NCBI GenBank assembly: GCA_030248065.1 | Contig: JASAMV010001438.1 | Coordinates: 1-64,000, forward strand | DNA from: Rhynchonema sp. JSB1_4 | Taxonomy: Eukaryota > Nematoda > Chromadorea > Monhysterida > Xyalidae | DNA length: 64,000 nucleotides | Direction: 5' to 3' | In this document: piece by piece, positions 1 to 32,942 of the stretch | Layout: every line of letters starts with the position of its first letter | Numbering within the stretch: the stretch's first letter is position 1 | Notes under the pieces: model-generated | The model's input: the letters and a program-made list of their open reading frames with translations, nothing else | Database searches by the model: none | Told to the model about the DNA's origin: nothing | Translations under genes and position numbers: made by a program

Positions 1-698
1 TCCAGGTGTTGACCTTTATTATTTTGTTACATTGTCCAGGTTGAAGTGCTCTGAAACTGTAATGTTCTTCAGTGTTATGATTGATATTTGTTTTTCTTCA
101 CAAAATGTCCATGCCATTTGCAAATTTAACAGGTGCTTTCCATTTTTAGACAGGGCGCCAAACACAAACTTCTCAGAAAGGACCACGGTATTCGCATTAT
201 ATGCACTGTCCTTGAAGGTAAACACGGCTTGAATGTCGCTATATCCAGATGAGCAGTGACATTTACGTGAACATGAGATTATCAAAACATGTCGGCGACT
301 AACCATCAGAACGACAGAAGCAGAAAGGAACAAAAACATGAGACAAACATCGTACCCAGCCGAATACTAATTAATATCCTCCAATCTATTTTTGCCGTCG
401 TGGCTGTGTCCCAGCACGCTAGTCTGGGGAGACGTAATTAACGAAGTTTCGAGACGACATTCGGGACGAAAATAACTTTCCGCGCTTCTGACCCACAGAC
501 AAACAAGTCAAGATTATCATAACGTTACACAGCGACTTTAATTTGTCGGTGCGCTTAAGACTGGCGGAGCTTACGTCATCAAAGGAAACCTGCACAGGGC
601 AGCTGTAAGCTCCACCTGGCTTTTGCTGCTCTACATCATAAAACTGGCTCCCGGATAAGCTTTCCCCAGCAAAGAAGAAAGCGGAAAGCAGCGAAACA
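1..698. other. Upstream region of the myostatin-like gene, no gene seen
   Basis: No open frame here shows a recognisable domain or a splice structure. The stretch presumably holds the promoter and 5' UTR of the ligand gene that starts at 699, but I see no clear TATA box or other core element. A 152-codon minus frame at 419-877 overlaps the first coding exon and is a shadow. Confidence 0.4.
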
Positions 699-3956
<3,258 letters not shown>

Positions 3957-5026
3957 AATTTGAAACACTGCTGAAGCACCCGACATGCTGCTGATCCAAA
4001 CCCCAAAGTTATTGCATTGCATTTATTACCGGATAAACTGTTTAGTGCACCGCGACAGATGTTCAAATCAGCAGAGCTTATCGGAGCCTGCGCGGAAAAG
4101 CTAAAATCGGAGACAATCCTCTAAGTGCTATTCTTTTGTGAACAGGCGTTGGGTGATCACGTTGACATTGTGGTGTTTATAATTTTGTCATTCTCTCTCG
4201 CAATATTTATTTGTGCGCACACACTACTCATACTGGTCCACTATTACCCGTGTCGTGTTTGTTTGTTATTTGTTTGATTATATTTCTTGCTGAACTGGAT
4301 CGGAAATTCAACAATCATTCGAACCAGTCGTGAGCCTTTTTGTTTCACCAGTGAGAGACGGACCAGCAAAGCTAAACGCAACAACAACAGTGTATGACAT
4401 TTGCTCCATTCTGAACCAGGGCACACGGACACACAGGAACCACGGTACCGACATACCTATTATAAGTACACCTATAGTCATTCTTGTAATCATACGGCAT
4501 CTGCGCGAAATTTTCGCTGGCAGTATCAGAGAGCACGAGCGAAATTTCGCTCAACGAAAGGAGCACAAAACATTTAGAACAGCAACCTTGTAACATGAAA
4601 GTTCTTTATTTTAGGCGTGGAAACAGCTTTTACTTAAGCTGGTCGAAACTAGTGGCATCACAGATTTCTTATTATCCATAATGCAAGAATCACACGTGAC
4701 CAAGGCAGATTACATCCCATCCGATCCGATCACCAAGTTTGCTATGCGCATCTATCACGAGGAAGTACAATGCTACAGAGAAACGAAAACAAACGCAAAA
4801 CTGACTTATCAAAACACAAAAAGAAGTACCGGATAATTTGTGAAAACAAGTCAAAGTTGGGTTTCGCACACGTGGAGAGCCAAAATTTGAATCAGCGAAT
4901 CCCCGAATCTGTTTCCACGCATTATTCAGCGAGTCATTTTGCACAGTTTACGCAGAAAAGCGGTAAAAAATTTCAAAATCGAGATTTAATCTAAGCTTAT
5001 CATCACGTCTACATCCAATCACCGGA
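3957..5026. other. Intergenic region between ligand and membrane-protein genes
   Basis: No supported coding exon. It should hold the 3' UTR of the ligand gene and the promoter of the gene at 5027, but no clear AATAAA or TATA can be assigned. Positions 4692-4742 carry one diverged copy of a dispersed sequence around ATCCGATCACCAAGTTTGC, also seen near 14.5, 15.87 and 36.08 kb. Confidence 0.5.
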
Positions 5027-6820
5027 ATGTCATCTCACACGTATGAAGTGAGCAGTTCCGAATCAGATGATGTTTCACTCTCAACAAGCGAACCACCGTT
5101 TTGGGGCGAAGTTATTGGACAGATGATGTCACAAGTGGTCACCACCGGCGTGGACATTCATGTTAGTGCACATGAGGAGACATAGCGGTACTTTTAGTTT
5201 GTGCCACCAAGGTCGAGAAGTCATACGCGCAAGAGAACAGTCAACCATGACATTCGGGATTTAACACAACTCTTTCACAAAAATTATTCCATCGTGCAGT
5301 ACACACTACAACGCTGGTTTCGGTCTGTATCACGCAGTGCACAAACGCGCAGGTGGGCTTTACGACTACAGGTTGGTTCAATCAGGGGGAAGATGGTCGG
5401 CTAATGACCAGATCACTCTTAACCACTTTACATACATAGAGTACTTTTTTTCAACGGGGTCAAGCAATAAAGCAATAATACTTTCAGCTTAAAACTGATT
5501 ACCGTGCTTTGGATACGATGTATCAATGCTTTTCATTTGCAAGATTAAAATTGATTACATTCTGTGGCACTCGTCTGGTACTTAAAATTGTAATCGATGG
5601 AGCGCAATCGGAATTCAGACTAAAGAAGCTCTCGAGCCTACAGTACCAATCGAGCACAGGAAAACTGTAATCAATTTTAATCAAGAAAATACAAAAATCG
5701 AGACTCGTATGCGAACCAACAGTTTTAATGAGAATCAGAAAGTAACTGAAACTCAAGCTTTACCCCGTTGAAGAACAAAATATTGGACTCCTACACACGT
5801 GCAGCAAATCTGCGAGCAAATCAGTGATTTATCCGAAATCAACGTGAGCAATGAGACAAAGTTGGATGTGACCGAAACCTGGCTGTCGGCTGCCGTCTGT
5901 GTGCTCGTTATGGCCAGCGGTGAGTCGATGCCTGAATTTCAGGGCGGGTCATTCCGACGGAGTCCCCTTTTTCATTCAGGCAAACTCACGTGCACCCACA
6001 TTCTCTGCCCACTGATCGGTGTGCTGCATTCTGCTGTCGGTTCACTTCTGTTGGCGTTGGTCGCAATCCCGTGCGTGTTTGGCATCGCGATACAATCGAA
6101 ACTTGCGAAAATGTTGGCCGACGAGAAACGACTTTGGTCAGTTTGGGGTGAAAACAATTAAAATTATTATTGCTGTTTTCACAGACCAGCGGTGCACCAG
6201 GACGTCGTCAGAGAGAATACAAACGACATCCTAACACCACCAAATGATGTTTCACACACACAGGTTGCTGATGGCATCGTTGCTGATGGGTGTGTTTTTG
6301 GGTCATGGTCTCAGCCCGGTCGACTCCCAGTCTTGCACCGGTCTGTGTTCGTTGAGCTCCGTATTATCGTTCGCGTGGACGGCTGAATGGTGGACGTCAC
6401 GTGACCTAAACCAACGACACACAAACATGCCAATCTGGGCTGCTGCACAGTTTGCTGTCATGGTTGGACATTTTTCATCGACTTTTGTCTATTTTCTTCA
6501 AAGTTACGTATTTTTCCGTTCCAGTTGCTCGTGATATCACTTGTGTCTATGCTCTTCTCAACACAGAGCCTGGCTGGTTGGCTTGGCTTCAACTGCGTTG
6601 TGATTGCAGTGATCATCGGTGAACAATTTGTCGCACTTCAGGTGGGAATAACTGCTTGGCTGCTTTTGCATAACTTTTCACAAACAACTTTTATGCCCAG
6701 ATTTTCGTCTCCTACCCTCAACTCGACAACGTCTACATATCACTTTTGCTCGTCACATTCTGCGCCCTGAACGAGCTCTTGTTCAAGGTGCCGGAATTCG
6801 GTGAAACATCAACAATGTGA
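5027..6820 (+). CDS. Multi-pass membrane protein, divergent Bax inhibitor-1 (TMBIM6)-like
   Basis: Predicted 295-aa membrane protein. Exons: 5027-5161, 5805-5919, 5980-6136, 6264-6507, 6525-6641, 6701-6820; phases agree and the stop is TGA. The N-terminal 80 or so residues are hydrophilic and acidic. About six hydrophobic segments follow, for example LIGVLHSAVGSLLLALVAIP, LLMASLLMGVFLGHGL, LLVISLVSMLF, FNCVVIAVIIGEQFVALQIF and VYISLLLVTFCALNELLF. The order and spacing resemble Bax inhibitor-1: a basic DEKR before TM3, an LMGVFLG stretch where the family has LTGVGLG, and IIGEQFVAL where it has LFDTQLII. BI-1 proteins act in the ER membrane in calcium leak and cell-death control. Similarity is weak and the segment holding the family's Asp reads GEQ, so the name is tentative; an unrelated six-TM protein is possible. 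Confidence 0.6.
5450..5772. mobile_element. Foldback element in intron 1 of the membrane-protein gene
   Basis: Ends are TTCAACGGGGTCAAGC and, inverted, TTCAACGGGGTAAAGC. Internal arms AGATTAAAATTGATTACA (5543 on) and its near complement (5665 on) make most of the 320 bp self-complementary. It is non-coding; no clean target duplication is visible. Confidence 0.7.
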
Positions 6821-6825
6821 ACTTG

Positions 6826-6831
6826 AATAAA
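6826..6831 (+). terminator. Polyadenylation signal AATAAA of the membrane-protein gene
   Basis: AATAAA lies six bases after the TGA stop at 6818-6820, so the transcript would have a very short 3' UTR. Confidence 0.7.
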
Positions 6832-7354
6832 ACCTAACGTTTGGACCATGAGTAATCCAAGACTGATGATATATTTAGCGCTTTACATTTTTACGATGAC
6901 TTTGAGCGTTTCTGGTTTCCTCCAGATATGTACATTATTAGAATTACCACGTAAGCCGTGCTTCACATCTGAGGCTGTTTGTAATCATGAGAAGGTGAAA
7001 GCCAACGACGAATTCAAAGTGTGATTTCGGCATAGTTTTTTCGGTGATTTGACACGAGGAGCGATTTAGTATTGCTGCTTTTTGCTCGCCACTACGTGAT
7101 TTCTTTCTCAGTGTGCAATATTATCATGTGACAAACAAGCTAGAAGTACGGGATCATTGAAATTTGTCTCACTGGTTGATTTTTTAAGTTTTCCTTGTCT
7201 GGTACTTCATTCCTCGACTTTCACGGGGCAGGCACATGCCCTACATACGCTACAGTAAATGGCGGGCGAGTCGACTTTTGGTCTGACTCTTACGGAAATT
7301 ATTGGTGCACTTTCACAAACACTTCTCACGGACCGACTGTGTTCATATAATAAC
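6832..7354. other. Space between convergent gene ends
   Basis: No supported coding sequence lies between the 3' end of the membrane-protein gene on the + strand and the inferred 3' end of HIPK on the - strand. Confidence 0.5.
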
Positions 7355-9559
7355 TTTATTTGAAGCTTTCTTCCAGGTTCATAGTATAGGCGATTATTAT
7401 AAATCACGCACAAGGTATGAAAAAGTACATAATATGTAAAAACATGCATACGACAGACATACCAATAAATCGGCCGTAGGGCATAAAAATGTACACACGA
7501 ACATGTAAAAACCACACAGATACGGTGGGTGACCACAGGGTGACATACGCCAGCAAAAACATCATGAATGACAATCACGTTTTTATTTTACATTTTCTTA
7601 GTTTTAACATTTCATGTGCTAAAAAATAAATATGGTCTTTTTAGCTACATCATACCATGCATCAAACAAGCCGCATAAGTGCATGTAAAAAGAGCGCAAT
7701 GATATCTTTGTGTTTTATAAAAACAAACAATCAACAGAAACACGGAATAGTTGAAATGGAGGAAAGGTGTACCAACTGACGAGAGACAGAAAATTACATT
7801 AGTTCTTACAGACACAAAATACAGAAATACATATTGGCGCTCAAAATAAAATAAATCACTGGTTTGTATTGGATAGGTCAGACATTCCCATGCGTATAAA
7901 ACGCTTGTATATGTTATCAATTGAAATACAATCGTGCAGCTTTTAAAATTTTTGGAAATAAACCAATAGGACACGTATATTTATATAAAACGTAACGACG
8001 ATTACTGTACAAAAGCAAAAAATCACGGGGTAAGGTGGGTCGATGACCTGAACATACATATACAAATTAATCACGTTACAAAAAGGTCTGGAAAGGTTTA
8101 CTGAAAACCAAATTATTATTACATAAAGGTGACTATATACAATCCGGCTAACCATACTTGACAGTTAGTGGATGCTTCAGACGAGCCCATGCGCGCGGGG
8201 TTCCCTTGACGGGAGATGTTACAAAATAAATGTAAAAAATGAAAACAAACATGTAATGCACTGTACAAACGTAAAATATTCAATCATGTCTGACGCAATT
8301 ATTAGCGGATTTTTAAAATTAATAAAGAACGCAATAACTATAATTTTATATACCCGAAACGATTATGTTTAGAAATATGGTGCGGATTACGTGGTGAAAT
8401 GAACGTAGACATTGTACACAATGTACTGCGATGCCTGTAACCAAATAACAAGCTTTGCCAGGACAACGAAACCACTTAAAAATACAGCGTGCCAAAAAAC
8501 CACAAAATCAATAAACGTCAGGAGCAATGAGAAATAAAAGATGCTATGTTGTAATTTTGAAACAGTGGCTTATAACACGCCTCAGAAATTGGGTTATTAT
8601 TGATGAAACAGTTCTCTCTCCTCCAGAGAACAAACTCAACACTAAACACCACCGTCTGCAGCTACACTACAATTCTGTGCGGAACTTGGTCCCACCCGTT
8701 CCAGAAGTTCGCTCGAACAAAACAAACAGCACAAAAGAACGAAAATGACATCGAAACAAAATGTAAAGATCGCACACTCCACAATTAACACAACATTTTA
8801 ACACGTACGGTTGATTAAATTTTTACACTATTTTTTCGAGAGACGTACGCTTTTCCCCAAAATGTCAAGAAAATCGTGAACAAATGTTGAAAAAGAATAC
8901 AACACAAATACACGGTAAAACAAGGCAACATTCAATTTTAACTCGCGCGAAGGACTGTAATGCGTCAAAGTACAGCTAAACTTTACACAATATTTGTGAA
9001 AAAACTAAAAAAGACGACAACGCGACAACATTGATAGACAGGTCAAACGACGACGATAAAAGCATATAATGGCGGAAAAATAGAAAAACGCGATAATACA
9101 GAACAAAGTTCATTAAAATGAGGTAAAATATGTTTAGAGCAAGAAAACTCATAGGTTGTAAACGTGATGAAGCAGTCTTACAAAATAGTGCAAGTGTTGT
9201 ATCTTACCTGCCCCGAAAACAATCTATCGGACGAACCAAAATGTGTGCCTTTTCGCGCTTGTGCTTCAAAGAACACCGAAAACTGCTTAGTTTACAGAAA
9301 CAAATAATGAAATGAAGACGCACAAAATACGTGTTAGTGGGTGTTTAAAGACCGTCCGAGGTCTGAAAAAAATTTGCCTAAAACTGCTCTACCACAAAAC
9401 TCTTCCGTTTCACACAACTGCTACTATGTACAATAAGGAGGAAAATAGCAGGACAGAGGGAGAGGAAGGAAAAACTGACAAAGAAATAAAAACAAACAAG
9501 AAAAAATCACAATATTAAAGTCACACTACAACACATAGACACAATTTACATAACATTCA
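7355..9559 (-). other. Probable HIPK 3' UTR, AT-rich
   Basis: About 2.2 kb of AT-rich sequence with no transposon ends and no sustained frame directly downstream of the HIPK stop codon. The complement of TTTATT at 7355-7360 gives an AATAAA on the - strand and is the distal poly(A) signal I would choose. Shorter ends are possible because other TTTATT words occur in the region. Confidence 0.5.
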
Positions 9560-26410
<16,851 letters not shown>

Positions 26411-26430
26411 AACAACGCGTCAGCGCCGCA
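26411..26430 (-). other. HIPK: 5' UTR part of the first HIPK coding exon
   Basis: Twenty bases between a good acceptor (GATGTTTCAG, 26440-26431) and the ATG, with a TGA in frame. The transcript therefore has at least one non-coding exon further upstream, not located. Confidence 0.6.
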
Positions 26431-26440
26431 CTGAAACATC

Positions 26441-29400
26441 ACAATGATGGTGTTTGCATGTGTGGATATATTCACTGCGCCAAAGCCGACCGAGTGCGAG
26501 CCATATGGTTTGGGGACACATCGTCACCAAGAAATTGAAGGCCAACAGGACATTTTTCCAAAACAGGCCCAATTACGCACTTTGTCCAGGCTGCGTAGGC
26601 ATGATAACAGGACTGTCAAGCGGTTTCAAAGTGAACCGGTACTGCACTGACCTTAGAGGTACTGAACTTTGATACAGCTACGCCATGTTCTGATACACGG
26701 CCTGAGCCTCTACCATACATAGGTCTGAACCCTGAAAGTCTAAGCCGATGCCTGAACGTCAGACGCAACCCATCAAATCGCAAGCCCTCCCAACCTTTTA
26801 GGCCGACGGGTTAGCCGTTGTGGTGCTTTATTGAATGTTGAACTGCTATGTACACGACTGGATACAAGAACGGAGTGATAATGTGTGTCGTTTAGTGGTT
26901 GCATAAATTATGAAACGTCACATTTCGGTGCCGAAGGGTGTTGAGCCACCCCGATGACGAGAAAATCGTCATTTCCAGAGCAGCAGACGTGTTCAACAAG
27001 GGGGTGCTCAGATCGATCAATTGATAACACCCCTTTCACACGCACAGCAATTTGTGGGACACTATTTTGGGGGAATGTAATGAACGCAGGCCTGGTGAAG
27101 CACAGGCTTTTTGCAGGAGTGCAGTTGGTCCAATAGAGTTGTGTGTGTTAAACACTCAGTTTAAAAAATAGCGAAGCTCGACGGTTGATCTTTCTGCTAC
27201 TATTGTCTTGTGGATTATTTTTGAAAGAAGTCGGTCGAATAATAATTAAGCGATTTTAAGACGCGAGTTGGCGATTAAAATGGTCGAAATAGAAACGTCC
27301 ACGAGCGCTCACGGCGACTTCGGCGCTTTCCACACGATTAATTTATAACATTTTGACAGTTTTGTTGGAATTTAACGCCTCCAGCCGAAGAAACACGCGA
27401 AGTTTCTGACGTAGATAATGTGCCCGTATTGAATTGGTGGGATAATTTGCGATTGATTATTTAATCCCGGGGCGATAGAGCCGCCTTTCTTGGTTCGAGG
27501 GCAGGCTAAACATAGGATTTGTATTTTAGGTTTTGCTCATTTCGATTTCGAGGCGATGACGAAAAGATTAGCAAATTACAGCAATCAAGTGACGTCCAGG
27601 GCGGGAATCATGACAAGAAGAACAACATCACAAAACTAGCGGATATCTGACTTAACGCAAATTGTTGATCAGCGTGTCCAATCAAAGAAAAACAGGATTC
27701 ATAGTCATTTTTGGTCAGTTGATTCGAAGGACGGGCTCATGTCAGCCTTTCTTTCTGATGAGTTGCATCATTCTTTACAATTGATAAGACAACAAGAAAA
27801 TCGTTGAAGCAAACCAAAAATATACAAGCAATACGTAAAAAAACGAATTCACCAAGGCAAATTCACCACCGCCGCGCCAGCAACTTGTTGACAAAACGAT
27901 GAGAAATAAATCAATAAATGCACAGAGGTAATGTTTCACCGTTGACCAGACGCGCTGGCGTGGCTGTGGGCATCGTGTCTCTACAGTATTGGACTGTAGA
28001 ACTGAACGATAAATCAAGAAACACCAATACTGTTAATTAAACTGAGCTAGCTGATGTTTCATGCAGCCAGCGCGCCACTCTAAAACCAACGTGTGCTGCA
28101 AGACTGCTTCTGCTTGATCGCATCACGAGCGGTACGCACAGTAAGACAAGCGTAACGTGCTGGTTTATTCCGTAGCCGTGTGGGTTGCGCACCCATCATT
28201 GTTTCACATTAGCTTTGTTCGTGCTCAAAACAGGCACATTATATACAATCTGTCTAGGATCCCTTTTCCAAGAGCCGTGTTCTTTTATTTGCTTTCGCAA
28301 ACATTGTCTTCAAACATGGAAAGCAGATACAAGGCACGATGCTCTGACGATGTGAGGTGGATTTGGTAGAATTTAAAATGTATGCAACAGTTACTCATTA
28401 GAAACAGGTGCAACTTTAGCCATTTTACCTTTGCTTTGACGTGCGCCACTTTTCTACCAGTATCTATTGTGGTTTTGTACATTGAACAGCAATGGAGAAA
28501 TCGGATACAAACTGACAAGATAAATACCTGATGTACGATGTAGTAAAGCTTGCCGATTGCGCAGTTGAACAGTGATTAAAACGAAATCAGATAGCAACTA
28601 ATCACGTAGTTTTGGGTGCAAGACAGTAACAGTGAATCGATTTCAGCTTGATTTGCAAGCAATGAGTATGGGCCAAAATCTCAAAAGCGCAACCGCCACC
28701 GGAGGTGGTTGCGTCCTAAAACCAAACGCGATGATGACAACTTCCAGCTGGCTGACCTCAATCCGTTGCGTGCTTGGCCGAGCAGCAGGAGCTCAAGAGC
28801 AGGGTAAGAAAAAAATTTTAAACGTTTTTTCCAGAATTTTTTTAAAAGTTAAAAGAAATGAAAAGAAATAAGGGTTTGAGCCACTTTTTATAAACCACTG
28901 TCGATGACTACAAGTAATTTCGTTGACTTTGCTCCGCACAACGCTAATAGCATTTCAAGTGGGAAACGCAAACCAAGTTATCACCAAGCGACAAGACAAC
29001 ATGTGTGACGCCAGGAGACTGGTGCCAATTTATTTGTTTCGCTAATACAGTTTCCATAATTAGTGCACAACCTACAGGGCGTGGATTGACATAATTTGCC
29101 CGGAAACCGATGACGAAGGGGACAATTTCCAGCTGGTCTACCTCAATTGCACTTGTGCATGCTAGAACAGTTACCTTACTTTTGTACGATACCACCATCG
29201 TTGAGCAGAGTTGCTGGAGACGACGACACTTTCGAGAATTCGGGACAACGTCAGGTAGTTCGTGTCATTAGTTTGTGCGTGACTGAATGAAACATAGGTT
29301 CCTTTTCTTTGTAGTACTTACATACTTCTCCCCCTGTTTTTTATTTTCTAAGCCACTGTATTTCACCTTCCATACACTGTGAAACGCCACAATCAATGTC

Positions 29401-30694
29401 TGTCGCCTCATCATCACTCAGAACAATCTCCTCCTTCTTGCAAAACTGGACAGGTCACAAGCCGGGGCAGTTCAAGATCAAGAGATGAACTGCGACTTGA
29501 GCAATGTGAAGCGAGTTGCTGATAAAAACCTGACCACGCGACATACGAGCGTTCAGTAAATTGATAAGAGAAATGTGCAGTGGGGTGTCACTGGTCAGAA
29601 CAGCCGTCCACTTTCTATACCTTCTTGTTTATTTGCTGGGTTTCCAAACCCAAATTGTCATGTGAAGCACTCCGTTTAGCAGCGACGCTAATGCTGGAAG
29701 TAAGATGGAAACGTTGGAACAAAATTATTCCATCTACATATATTACACCGGTGAATTCACGGTTTCATTCGACGACGAAAGGTAAACGATTTGCTTCGTC
29801 TAATCTTTCAGAAACCTTGAAACTATTCTCTTTCAGAGAGCAAGGCGGCGACTGTGACAGTCCATGCTGTGAGATAGATCCGCCTGCGTGTCAAAAACTC
29901 AGCAATGCCATATTTGCAAAAATAATCTACCACAACGGGATTATGACAAAAAACTTGAAATAAGCAACCACCAGCGAAGCCAAGGCTCACGATCAACCTG
30001 GTGTCGTGTCCAATTTACAGACGGTGGAGCCTAAATTACCACGAATTAAAAAAAACAGTTGCTTGCAAATTGTTTTTCTGTGAAGTTCAGTTTTATTTCA
30101 ATGCAAACTGGTGTTCGATCCCGCCTTCCCCGCTGTCCTGTGTCTCCCCTTCATTGGTTACACCCGTTCCGTGCCACTTGACATGCGCGCGTCTCAGTGT
30201 GAGTTGCCGACCGAGCGCGGCGTTGGACTGTTCCCTTCGATCGACTACGAGCACAACATCGACCCTGAGCCCTGATGGTAGAAATGCCCCACCTGGCCGG
30301 CACCGGACACTTGGCCAGGCCGGACGGCCAGGCTCCAAGCTTCCCGATTACTGCGTGCATCGGCGGTGGTGCCATACAACAACCGTTGTATCAACCAGTC
30401 GGTGCCCCAAACCAATAAAAGCAACAACTAGTAAAGGTACCGTATGTGCTGCCTCCTCAGCGGCAGTTGAAAAACATGGGCCTTTTGCACAAACAACTTC
30501 AACGGTTTAACATATGTAATGCATGCCGACCGGTAAAACGAAATTTCGCTGCCGAGACGCAGCATCTTGCCAAAAAAGCGGACGGGACATTGATGACCAC
30601 ATGGGTACGCTGAGAAGCATGATGCAGAGCATGTGCAGTCGTCGCCCTCTCCGCAACACTGGCCCGCTCTCAACGACCACACTCGTCTCCACCA
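26441..30694. other. Upstream of HIPK, no supported gene
   Basis: Should hold the HIPK promoter and non-coding first exon (27.15-27.6 kb is free of repeats and is a candidate). Around 28.65-28.80 kb an open frame includes DDDNFQLADLN, and a diverged duplicate at about 29.10-29.16 kb includes GDNFQLVYLN; the two look like copies of one degenerate exon, family unknown. A frame at about 30.12-30.27 kb (PTERGVGLFPSIDYEHNID) ends in stops. None makes a gene model. Confidence 0.4.
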
Positions 30695-31114
30695 TATACT
30701 TGCGGGCCGGAAAAAAAACCGTTTTTTTTCGAAAAAAAACCGAAAAAAACCGTTTTTTTCCGAGGCCCGGAAAAATACGTTTTTATTTTTCCGGAAATTT
30801 TTCCAAGTGGCAACTTTTGGAAAAAACGGTTTTTTTCCAAAAATTTCCGAGATATTTTCCATGGTTGCAACAGGATGTTGTCAAAGCCAGTGTAAATCGG
30901 TAAAAAACAGTTGAAAATGAGCTCTTTTTAATCTCCAAGTGCATTTTTAGCCTGTTTCAGGCCATTTCCCTACGAAATTTTCTCCAAAATAGGCGTTTTT
31001 GGACCATGGGTATCCTTAAGTACTGGAAAAATATTTGGAAAAAAACGGTTTTTTTCCGGAAAAAAAACGGTTTTTTTTCCAAAAATATATTTTGCGGAAA
31101 AATACGCAAGTATA
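30695..31114. mobile_element. 420-bp TIR element with perfect 8-bp target duplication
   Basis: Ends TATACTTGCG and CGCAAGTATA, flanked by direct CTCCACCA at 30687-30694 and 31115-31122. An 8-bp duplication is typical of hAT-type elements. The interior is built from runs such as GGAAAAAAACGG and its complement in both orientations. It is non-coding. Confidence 0.9.
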
Positions 31115-31122
31115 CTCCACCA

Positions 31123-32250
31123 CGGTCACATTGTCCCTGAATCCGGTATCCACCGCGCTGCCACAGCGTGCGTATTGCGTCGCACGGACCACGCCACACC
31201 AACCCTGGTATCCGACAGCAAGCCAACAGCTCACCAGTGTATTAATCGGCAATCCAATCAGCACAACCCTTCCATGCCAACCCTGAGACTGAAAGGTGGT
31301 GCAATCAAGGAACCAAATTTACGGCAAATTGGTCGGGCAGACGCTTGGAGTTTTTTCTGTGCAAGCAAGCTGGACGCGATTATGAACAAGAACCCAAACC
31401 TACACCCCGAATACAAGTTCCAGCTATTGTTGGATGCGGTTGCGAAGACAAAGGCAGAACACTACGGGTGATATTTTCGAAACGGTGTAAAGGTCAGTTG
31501 GGTGCAAAGGTCGGTGGAAAGCTCGGTCGACAGCACAGTGTGATAGACCTCGGTGTAAACTTGAAACATTCCACGTTAATAACAGGCAATGTTTCACGTT
31601 TACACCGAGCTACGCCGACCGAGCTTTCGACCGAACTTTACATCGACCTTTACGCCCAACTGACCCTTACACCGTTTCGAAAATTCCACCCTACCTATCT
31701 GTGAATGTTCTGACACCTGCCTCGTGCACTGGGCCAACCATTGAACAGCACTGCTGATTTCTACAGCGCCGATGCCGACCACACCCGGTCGCCGGCGTCG
31801 ATTATTCGCGAGCAGATACCACCCAACTCGCAATGGATGGTTTCAACTAAAATTACCGCCATCAAGATCGAAATCGGACGGATGGAGTAGAACAACCAGC
31901 GCTACGACAGCATGCCATCTTTACGTAGTCAACACCAAGACCAACAACGAACGACTCCTACACAGTGCAACCTGATATGTACTGTACATACGTGTACTGC
32001 AAGGTGAAAGCGCAGCACAACAACAAGGTCTATTTCCCACACAGTTCAGCGCATCTAGCTCCAAAAAAAGACAGTGATCGAAACAGCCAAAAAGCGCGAT
32101 AGAAGACCGTCCAAGGCTTGACAGTGGTCGGAACGGGACAGCACGCGCACATGAGAATGATGACAACAGCGGCCAAAGAAGTCAAGTCACCACTCGCCGG
32201 TACCGACAGCCCGCCTGCAACAGACCTGAAAGCTCATGCACGCGGCAGGA
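31123..32250. pseudogene. Degenerate open frames of unknown origin
   Basis: Short frames, for example RADAWSFFCASKLDAIMNK then LHPEYKFQLLLDAVAK on the + strand up to 31471, end abruptly at the MITE 31473-31685. Further frames after it (SIIREQIPPNSQWMVSTKIT, about 31.80-31.86 kb) are broken by stops. It could be a retroelement gag-like remnant or an inactive gene; no domain can be named with confidence. Confidence 0.3.
31473..31685. mobile_element. 213-bp foldback MITE
   Basis: Almost fully palindromic: ATTTTCGAAACGGTGTAA at the left and its complement at the right, continuing through AGGTCAGTTGGG. The centre contains TGAAACATT and AATGTTTCA facing each other. Confidence 0.88.
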
Positions 32251-32686
32251 ACTAGCTTTTTTCTTTTCTTGATTGACTGCTGTCTTGCCGCTCTGCATTT
32301 TTTGGCTTAAATTTTTTTCGGGTCATCGTGCAAAAGTGCTGAATTAAGTATTTGCACGAATACGTTTTCACTATGTTATTTAATGTTACAAAGTTAGCAT
32401 ACTGATAAATCGGGGCATGCGCGGTCGCGTGCTTTGGGGCTTGGTCTTTTTTGTCCGCGAAAATTACTTCGCCAAGTAACTTGGTTTTCTTTTTCAAAAA
32501 TAAGAAACTAGACCAACCCCCAACCAGAACTAGCGGGTGTTTTCAACATGCTGTAACTCAATGTACATAGCGTTTTGAGACAAAATTTTTGGTGAATGTT
32601 TAGAACAGTTTGCCAGCTACACGCTGCACACAAAAAGGGGGTTGGTCTTTTGGTGGGGGTTGGTCTTATTTTTACTGATACCGACG

Positions 32687-32942
32687 ATATGGCTCTCCCC
32701 GTTCATATAAAAGTGTAATACAAGAGGCAAACAAGTTTCTCATTTCTGATCGAAACAGTTTGTCTGACTGAAGTTCATTTCAAGTTGAAGATTCTGACCC
32801 AAGCCATATTTGTGGTAATCCATGGCTTGGGTCAGAATCTTCAACTTGAAATGAACTTCAGTCAGACAAACTGTTTCGATCAGAAATGAGAAACTTGTTT
32901 GCCTCTTGTATTACACTTTTATATGAACGGGGAGAGCCATAT
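32687..32942. repeat. Perfect 121-bp inverted repeat with 14-bp loop
   Basis: Positions 32687-32807 and 32822-32942 are exact reverse complements over all 121 bases as I read them. No target duplication or known terminal motif is seen. The outer end is ATATGGCTCTCC. Confidence 0.95.

Noticed and set aside
6137..6263. Extra exon around 6186-6245 in the membrane-protein gene
   Set aside because: Every phase gives a stop or breaks the frame, whereas 6136 joins 6264 directly and keeps the TM frame.
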